11,091 nucleotides of DNA, taken from contig JANBTH010000805.1 in assembly GCA_027578815.1 (NCBI GenBank), forward strand, positions 1 through 11,091. The letters run 5' to 3'. Positions within the stretch are counted from its first letter, which is position 1. Each line of letters opens with the position of its first letter. The translations under genes were made by a program, and so were the position numbers. This stretch comes from Coemansia sp. RSA 1804 (lineage: Eukaryota > Kickxellomycota > Kickxellomycetes > Kickxellales > Kickxellaceae). Under the pieces are notes generated by a model. It had not been told where the DNA came from. It saw nothing but the letters and a program-made list of their open reading frames with translations, and did not search any database. Shown one piece after another: positions 7,301-11,091 of the stretch.

Positions 7301-8078
7301 CAACGTGGCGGCGTTTGTTGTGCGCTCGCTCATGGACAACGTGGCAGCCGCCGACGAGGCGAGCAAGACCGCTGTCTGCGAGCGTATCTTTGACATTGCA
7401 CAGGCCACGCTGGCGGACTTTATGACGCGCAAGGGCTCGCAGATCCACGCCGACTTCTTCCGCCCGACCACCGAAAAGCTGCTCGCATCGCAGCTGGGCG
7501 CCTTCTGGCGGATTGCGCTCACGGCGCTCACGGATTACGCGCAGCCCGGCCAGGCTGTCAACGTCTATCGCCAGGTGCAGGCGTTTGCGCTGGCCGAGAC
7601 TGTTGCGGCCGAGACTGCGGCGCGCGTGGTGAGCGAGTCGTCCGATGTCACCGACGCCGGCTCGTTCTTCGAGGCCGCCGAGGGTCTGCTGCGTGCGCTG
7701 CAGACATCGCTTAGCGAGGCAATCCGGGTTGCGGTGTCGGAAGAGAACAAGGCGGCGCCTGGGTCGTCGGGCAAACTGCGTATTGAGCCGCTGCGGCTGA
7801 AAGAGATGATGATCCACTCGATTGGCATTGCGCGGCGCTTCAGCAAGGACGACGGCTTCAGACAGGCTGCCCAGCGCGCGTTTGTCACCGACGATAAGTG
7901 GACTGCGGCTGTCTCTGGCCTGTCTTCGGCGCCAACGGTCTTTGCGCTCAAGATCTTCCGCTCGTTCTGCACCAACATGGCCAAGGCCGAGAGTCTGGCC
8001 GATCCTGCTGCGCTTGCCAGCGTCACGTCCTCGTTTGGCAAGAAGTCCGGCAGAAAGCCTGCCGCTGCTCGCAAGTAG
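4341..8078 (+). CDS. POL5: Pol5 / MYBBP1A family nucleolar protein (DNA polymerase V, phi)
   Basis: This encodes a single-exon protein of 1245 residues, in the size range of fungal Pol5 and animal MYBBP1A. I chose the ATG at 4341 because the family N-terminus (LDFYWGLASLDESKRIEAAAEL, then RRLIKGLASPRDGARQGFS) begins right after it; the open frame back to a TTG at 4242 is leader. The body is helical and HEAT/ARM-like, with Gly/Ser-rich breaks near 395 and 560. A lysine-rich patch (699-706, KKKKSKAK) may be a nuclear or nucleolar signal. A long acidic region (about 774-865) ends in the diagnostic segment YDDDQMTIFDDKLAEIF (near 855-875), followed by a basic stretch. The C-terminus is basic (GKKSGRKPAAARK). 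The family is needed for rRNA synthesis in the nucleolus. The polymerase name rests on weak B-family resemblance, and polymerase activity is not thought to explain its essential role. Codon use is strongly GC-ending. Confidence 0.93.
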   Translation: MTSTLDFYWGLASLDESKRIEAAAELISALCKFQADMPKTNKVATTEEELDRICASDLAYAVRRLIKGLASPRDGARQGFSMALAELLNRVPNISVKLVLDLLWKSTEATNSMKGQEQRDMRFGRIFGLMALVQAGIITRTGTTPIEIRKIVMELTAVGAKKSYLREIAYVTLTSMVPMLGSFSFVEELITMFVAVALDNGVIETPDELYLAMCLRRKYPWYDWAKALPHWHGKHILSEKNVRKVVPILCEVSEENRSLFSSWHPQLHTVWNEIFDLYFNKQREYELETMEPMHFDLLWDAVVERGLFGSGSTQFRRYWGFLLLERLLPYLSEDTVPALMSPNIVRALSDNVSLNKKSLLAKVSMRTAESLIGVCEGNTKVGLAVLTHLLNQKSGIGQASGSGGSGKQMSLRTMMANRIVAKLDSQAIIGYVAYLQEMILTPQKAAKQSSSGVAGRTLDKGNMSAKAVDKQRIWAVDQMVRVARFAQLPITDELVTKVLHFLVAHAAFAPTTKDAQKCGVAELATLPEPPMGENLRNHLCTSLVGLVGDLNRASSQAPADNDESGSGSNVQPAGRLMVGCSRNGTVWATCALDKLLDCASKKTKAVLHGFSNCETTLAEMAKVLHAMADKSAAYAKEGGAMANAQRVRSLELLLSNICLVGALWTNKDIRGEFLEVALEVAECYKRLEAQLDGERRTPKKKKSKAKASAGDSGAAAAAEEDEPKPVEVLVDVVLSFMTKDLHFLRKLCDQVFVPFTDLMTADAVDAITGVLQAKEGGDVDGEAAVETEMDGDAMMMDVDEADAGNDSDVSMADAGDDAEQIEAVDEELRLKIQEALGNASALANGADDDVSASGEEEEYDDDQMTIFDDKLAEIFRHKKEQKLAVRDLRISLINFKLRVLDLVDVFLAKQPGNPLVIRLLPTILDLAKATRSDSRSKPLHDRTLAILSARRTKYPTGFDNDAGLALLDAIHKRARRAQDRTELAMLGNVAAFVVRSLMDNVAAADEASKTAVCERIFDIAQATLADFMTRKGSQIHADFFRPTTEKLLASQLGAFWRIALTALTDYAQPGQAVNVYRQVQAFALAETVAAETAARVVSESSDVTDAGSFFEAAEGLLRALQTSLSEAIRVAVSEENKAAPGSSGKLRIEPLRLKEMMIHSIGIARRFSKDDGFRQAAQRAFVTDDKWTAAVSGLSSAPTVFALKIFRSFCTNMAKAESLADPAALASVTSSFGKKSGRKPAAARK

Positions 8079-8408
8079 CTAGCTGGTCTTTCTTCCATTT
8101 CCCCTTTTATACAGGCGGTGGATCCGCAGTTTGGCCCGTGGGTGGTAGAGGAGGCAGATCCAGCTTGGGCGCCAGAGAGTCTTTGCTTCTGATAGAGCTT
8201 AATTTGTGTCTAAGCTTTCTTTTTGCTGATCATCCCCCTTTTTCTTTCTCCGTAATTCCTCCCACATCCCAAATCACTTTTGTTTACGATTACTTTTTTT
8301 GTTTTGTTGTTTTCATTCTTATTTCCTCCAAAAAACAATATACTAGCATATAGTCTTTTATTTCCATTCACCACCCTTTTGTTTATATAGCGGCGTGTTG
8401 CTTGCAGA
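8079..8408. other. Intergenic region between POL5 and WRAP73 homologue
   Basis: These 330 bases hold the POL5 3'UTR and the WRAP73 promoter. The first ~100 bases are fairly GC-rich; from about 8200 the sequence becomes T/C-rich, typical of a fungal promoter and leader. TATATA at 8384-8389 lies only 20 bases before the WRAP73 ATG, too close for a normal TATA box, so it is more likely leader sequence. No canonical AATAAA is seen after POL5. A splice-acceptor-like TTGCTTGCAG just before the ATG could mark a leader intron, but I could not pair it with a convincing donor. Confidence 0.5.
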
Positions 8409-9776
8409 ATGGAATTCTCGGACCTGTACAAGCAGGAGAACAGCCCGCTGGTGCGGTTTTCGCCCGATGGCAGGTACATTGCGGTGGTTGTGAAGCACCG
8501 GCTGATACTGCGGGACAGCGAGAACCCGAAGCGGATCCACCGGGTACATACCTGCGCGTACGAGACAGCGCCGTACATACAGGAGGTCGAGTGGTCGCCG
8601 GACAGCGAGTACATTCTGACAGCGTCGTACGCAACGAACCGCGTGGACGTTTGGTCGGTTGACGGCGACGAGAACTGGCGGTGCGCAATCACCGACGAGG
8701 TGGCGCGCGTGGAGAAGGCGCTGTGGGCCAGGGACTCGCGGCACGTATTGACATTCAGCGAGCTGGATCTCCGGCTGTCGGTGTGGTCGCTGCTGGAGGC
8801 CGACGACCGCCGGTACATCCAGTTTCCGAAGACGCGACCGTCCGGCCTGAGCTTCCATCCCGACGGCACGTACATGGCGCTGGCGCAGCGGCACGACTAC
8901 CACGACTACATTGGCATCTACAACACCGACACCTGGCAGCTTGTCCGGGAGATTGCCGTTGACACGCTGGATCTGGCGGGACTGCGGTGGAGCCCCGACG
9001 GATTGCACATAGCTGCCTGGGACATGGCTGCTAGCTACACCGTTGTGGTAGCCAATGCGGCCGGCATCATCAAGCGCGTCTTCCGCCCGAGTGATGACAA
9101 CGAGGATGACGACGGGCTTGGCGTGCGCTCGTGTGCGTGGTCGCCCGGCGGCCAGCTTCTGGCGCTGGGCGGCTTCGACCGGCGGGTGCGCGTGCTCAAC
9201 CATCTGACATGGCGGCCAATTGCGACGCTAGCGCATCGTCCGACCATTGGCGCTGCCGCCGCCGATGTGTTTGTCGAGGTCGAGGTTGGCCAGACGCTGG
9301 CGCAGGCGTCGCAGGCGGCCATGGCATCAACGCCGCGCCACCACACGCGCTTTGACCTGGACGCCTCCGCTCCCGCAACCATCCGCGTAGTGACGCCGCT
9401 CCACGACGCGCCGCGCGCCGACCAGCGTGCCGGCATATCGTTTGCCGAGTTCAGCGCCGACGGAGCGCTGCTGGCAACCATGTGCGAGTCCATGCCGCAT
9501 GCGCTGTGGATCTGGCACGTTGCCAGTATGCGTCTGGCCGCTGTGATCCAGACGCTTCGCCCTGTGCGCGCCTGCTGCTGGAGCCCCGTCGAGTCTGCGC
9601 TGGCCTTTGCCACCGCCTCGCCCACGCTCTACGTGTGGAAGGAGAACAATGGCTGCCACCTCTACGACATTCCGTCGCCGACTGTTGCCGCTACCGCGCT
9701 AGTGTGGAATCCGAACGGCGGGAGCCTGGCTATTCTGTCCAAGGGCGTCTTCTCCATTGCATACATGACCGAATGA
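8409..9776 (+). CDS. WRAP73: WRAP73 / Wdr8 WD-repeat protein (spindle pole body or centrosome microtubule anchoring)
   Basis: This encodes a 455-residue single-exon WD-repeat protein, close in length to human WRAP73 (WDR8). The start is the first ATG after the T/C-rich leader and gives MEFSDLYK, matching the family N-terminus (M-x-F-S-x-x-x-K). Nine strand-turn motifs of the SPDG type recur, beginning near residues 17, 62, 106, 149, 194, 244, 348, 391 and 433, consistent with propeller blades. Family-specific blocks include RLILRD (34-39), RPSGLSFHPDGTYMALAQR, DTLDLAGLRWSPDG followed by AAWD, and RVRVLNHLTWRPI. A longer, less conserved insertion (about 270-335) lies where other WRAP73 proteins also carry one. 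In fission yeast Wdr8 works with Msd1 (SSX2IP) to anchor microtubule minus ends at the spindle pole body; the same role is inferred here. POL5 lies upstream on the same strand, with a separate promoter. Confidence 0.93.
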   Translation: MEFSDLYKQENSPLVRFSPDGRYIAVVVKHRLILRDSENPKRIHRVHTCAYETAPYIQEVEWSPDSEYILTASYATNRVDVWSVDGDENWRCAITDEVARVEKALWARDSRHVLTFSELDLRLSVWSLLEADDRRYIQFPKTRPSGLSFHPDGTYMALAQRHDYHDYIGIYNTDTWQLVREIAVDTLDLAGLRWSPDGLHIAAWDMAASYTVVVANAAGIIKRVFRPSDDNEDDDGLGVRSCAWSPGGQLLALGGFDRRVRVLNHLTWRPIATLAHRPTIGAAAADVFVEVEVGQTLAQASQAAMASTPRHHTRFDLDASAPATIRVVTPLHDAPRADQRAGISFAEFSADGALLATMCESMPHALWIWHVASMRLAAVIQTLRPVRACCWSPVESALAFATASPTLYVWKENNGCHLYDIPSPTVAATALVWNPNGGSLAILSKGVFSIAYMTE

Positions 9777-10425
9777 GCGCTGCCTCTGTTTGACCAAGGC
9801 AAAACGAAAAATGTATCGGTAGTAGTGGCAGTGGCAATATCTGGCGTTTCTTAATTCAAACCATTCGATATGTGAATTCTATATTATATCTTTAATACAT
9901 GGCTGCTAACAATCATAATTTACCACTGCTTTTGTCTATTTATTCTGTAAGGATTCAAATCTTCCATTCAACTCCTAAAGAAGACTTCTACATGGAGACC
10001 ACATGTCCTATATTTTATTTACGATTCTAATTACTCCCAACATCTACACATTCTGCTACTCTGCGTGAATGAGAAGGTGTGGATGACGACTGTGGATATT
10101 TATATATATTTTCATAAGGAAATATTGCCTTCAGTAAAGTAATTCTTCTTTAGTAAATGGAAAGGCAGAAAAATAGAGAGTGGATTGGGGAAAATGTCCA
10201 ACATATCTCACTGTTAGAAACAGTAATTGCCAGCGTATAGCTAACATAAATGTGGATATAAAAAGGAAGGGATTCTGAACTCGCCAAAAAGCAAAATTCT
10301 TATGCCAATTCATTCATTCATCCATTCATTAAATTCCTTTCCACTGTCAATACTTTTGATATCAGCAGCATAAACAATTAACATACTAGCATAAAACGAC
10401 AGAAGGTTAAGATACATTAAACATC
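9777..10425. other. AT-rich intergenic region after WRAP73 homologue
   Basis: These 649 bases contain no reading frame I can support on either strand. Composition drops abruptly from GC-rich coding sequence to AT-rich. Features seen are a TATATATAT run near 10100-10108, a 9-mer TGTGGATAT at 10091 and again at 10251, a small hairpin CTGTT-AGA-AACAG at 10211-10223, and an imperfect ATTC tetranucleotide run near 10307-10330. No AATAAA follows the WRAP73 stop. I looked for tRNA arms; the T-loop-like TTCAAAT near 9954-9960 has no flanking stem. Confidence 0.5.
10257..10264 (+). promoter_or_regulatory. TATA-box candidate upstream of the small orphan ORF
   Basis: TATAAAAA lies about 165 bases before the ATG of the 70-codon reading frame, a spacing compatible with a fungal TATA box followed by a leader. 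In AT-rich sequence such a match is expected fairly often, so support is weak. Confidence 0.3.
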
Positions 10426-10638
10426 ATGTTGCAGGGAGCATCAACAGGAATTCCATTTAGACCAAAGCAAGGCAGCGATCCAAAGCCGGCAGAAACTCAA
10501 GGAAATCAAGGTACCGCAAAGGATGATTTTTATGCAAATGAAAGAGCACAGAATGATATGGCTAGAGTGAGAAGACATAATGAACTGATGAGGGAAAGAG
10601 AAAATAATAAAAGTAGTATGGATAAGAATGATACATGA
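10426..10638 (+). CDS. Small hydrophilic protein of 70 residues, unknown function
   Basis: An intact ATG-to-TGA frame of 71 codons with A at position -3 lies in an AT-rich segment. The product has no signal peptide or membrane segment. Residues 1-30 are Gly/Pro/Gln-rich and probably disordered. Residues 32-60 (from KDDFYANERAQNDMARVRRH onward) are highly charged and probably form one amphipathic helix, and the tail is polar. I do not recognise the family. Codon choice is strikingly AT-ending: all Arg codons are AGA or AGG, and Asn is nearly all AAT, unlike POL5 and WRAP73, which use CGC and AAC heavily. It may be a real small gene, a lineage-specific or recently born gene, or a chance frame. 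A TATA-like motif upstream and ATTAAA downstream give mild support. Confidence 0.45.
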   Translation: MLQGASTGIPFRPKQGSDPKPAETQGNQGTAKDDFYANERAQNDMARVRRHNELMRERENNKSSMDKNDT

Positions 10639-10977
10639 TGTGTTTAGTGAATGTCCATTCAATAGTCTGATAATCCTTAGACTTCTACATTATGTTGATA
10701 GTTTTTGGTGATGCACGACGACTAAAGATTAAAGCTAGTGCACTGTAGATATTTAAAACCCACGTTTAAAAAGGCATGTATTTTTGCTTTTTTATCAACA
10801 TTTGAGTGGGCGGTTTTATTCTATTCTAGTTTTTGAGTGGTTGCTTGCTATTTAAACAATGGAGGTACTCTATTTCAGTAAATATTCAAGTGCTTGCATG
10901 GTAGATATATGGAAAAATTGCTAGCTTTCTCATAAAACGTATGTCCAAGGTGTGATTTCTTAGCGGTTATTGTCTAG
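10639..10977. other. AT-rich intergenic region with a duplicated 9-mer
   Basis: These 339 bases carry the presumed 3' end of the small ORF and possibly the promoter of a gene entering at the right edge. TTTGAGTGG occurs twice on the plus strand, at 10801-10809 and 10832-10840, 31 bases apart. ATTAAA lies near the left end. A splice-acceptor-like TTGTCTAG ends at 10977. I see no supported complete gene. Confidence 0.4.
10728..10733 (+). terminator. ATTAAA polyadenylation-signal variant after the small ORF
   Basis: ATTAAA, the commonest variant of AATAAA, lies 90 bases after the stop of the 70-codon frame, a reasonable 3'UTR length. It is weak evidence on its own in AT-rich sequence. Confidence 0.3.
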
Positions 10978-11091
10978 TACAACATCGTCCAAACAAGCCT
11001 GCTCTGGGTGAGCGAAAGGGCCAGACAACCGGTGCTGCGACAAGCAAAAGAAAGACTACAACCCCATACTCCAACCACATGGCGCATAAAG
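10978..11091 (+). CDS. Possible 5' part of a gene running off the right edge (exon after a short intron)
   Basis: The last ~110 bases become GC-richer like the coding regions and stay open on the plus strand in two frames. The frame starting at 10978 reads YNIVQTSLLWVSERAR and has GC-ending codons like POL5 and WRAP73 in its first half. It starts right after a TTGTCTAG acceptor-like site. The second frame (from about 10956) reads Q-H-R-P-N-K-P and becomes Lys/Thr-rich. Upstream, ATG at 10898-10900 is followed at once by GTAGAT; splicing from 10901 to 10977 (77 bases) would join that ATG to the first frame. An alternative start, ATG at 10859, with a GTAAAT donor at 10878 would feed the second frame. 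I cannot choose between them or name a product. Confidence 0.22.

Noticed and set aside
5820..7817. A 665-codon open frame on the minus strand within POL5
   Set aside because: It lies entirely opposite a well-recognised gene and arises from GC-ending codons suppressing stops on the complement. Its translation is rich in Arg, His, Gln and Leu with no recognisable family.
8358..9203. A 281-codon minus-strand frame opposite the WRAP73 homologue
   Set aside because: The plus strand is confidently a WD-repeat gene. The antisense product is Val/Arg/Pro-rich without known features.
9948..9968. T-arm-like TTCAAAT suggesting a tRNA
   Set aside because: The flanking bases do not pair as a T-stem, and no acceptor stem, D-arm or anticodon arm is found nearby.

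Overview
The window looks like nuclear DNA from a fungus. The genes are compact and mostly intronless. One small gene carries an intron with a 5' GTAATG donor, a TACTAAC branch site and a TAG acceptor. The proteins include fungal-type ATP synthase subunit e, a Pol5/MYBBP1A protein and a WRAP73/Wdr8 protein. Coding regions from about 4.3 to 9.8 kb are GC-rich at third positions, while spacers are AT-rich with A- or T-tracts. An early-diverging lineage (for example Kickxellomycotina-like) is possible, but that is only an impression.

Layout from left to right: (1) bases 2-829, plus strand, the 3' part of a gene whose protein has a long acidic disordered region followed by a thioredoxin-fold SH3BGR-type domain; (2) bases 1238-3121, plus strand, a polytopic ArsB/ion-transporter-superfamily permease with a repeat-bearing loop between its two halves; (3) bases 3263-3714, minus strand, a two-exon gene for mitochondrial ATP synthase subunit e (ATP21/TIM11), convergent with the permease and divergent from the next gene; (4) bases 4341-8078, plus strand, the nucleolar rRNA-synthesis factor Pol5/MYBBP1A, probably with a small 5'UTR intron; (5) bases 8409-9776, plus strand, a WRAP73/Wdr8 WD-repeat protein of the spindle pole body or centrosome; (6) an AT-rich segment from 9.8 kb to the end, holding an orphan 70-codon reading frame at 10426-10638 and, at the right edge, the possible start of another gene.

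The genes look like ordinary housekeeping neighbours and not one pathway. ATP21 serves mitochondrial ATP synthase dimerisation, POL5 serves ribosome biogenesis and WRAP73 serves microtubule minus-end anchoring. ATP21 and POL5 share a bidirectional intergenic region of roughly 0.6 kb. I found no transposon, CRISPR array, rRNA or tRNA. The least explained parts are the orphan small reading frame, whose codon use differs sharply from its neighbours, the repeat-expanded permease loop, and the N-terminal position of the acidic tract in the SH3BGR-like protein.
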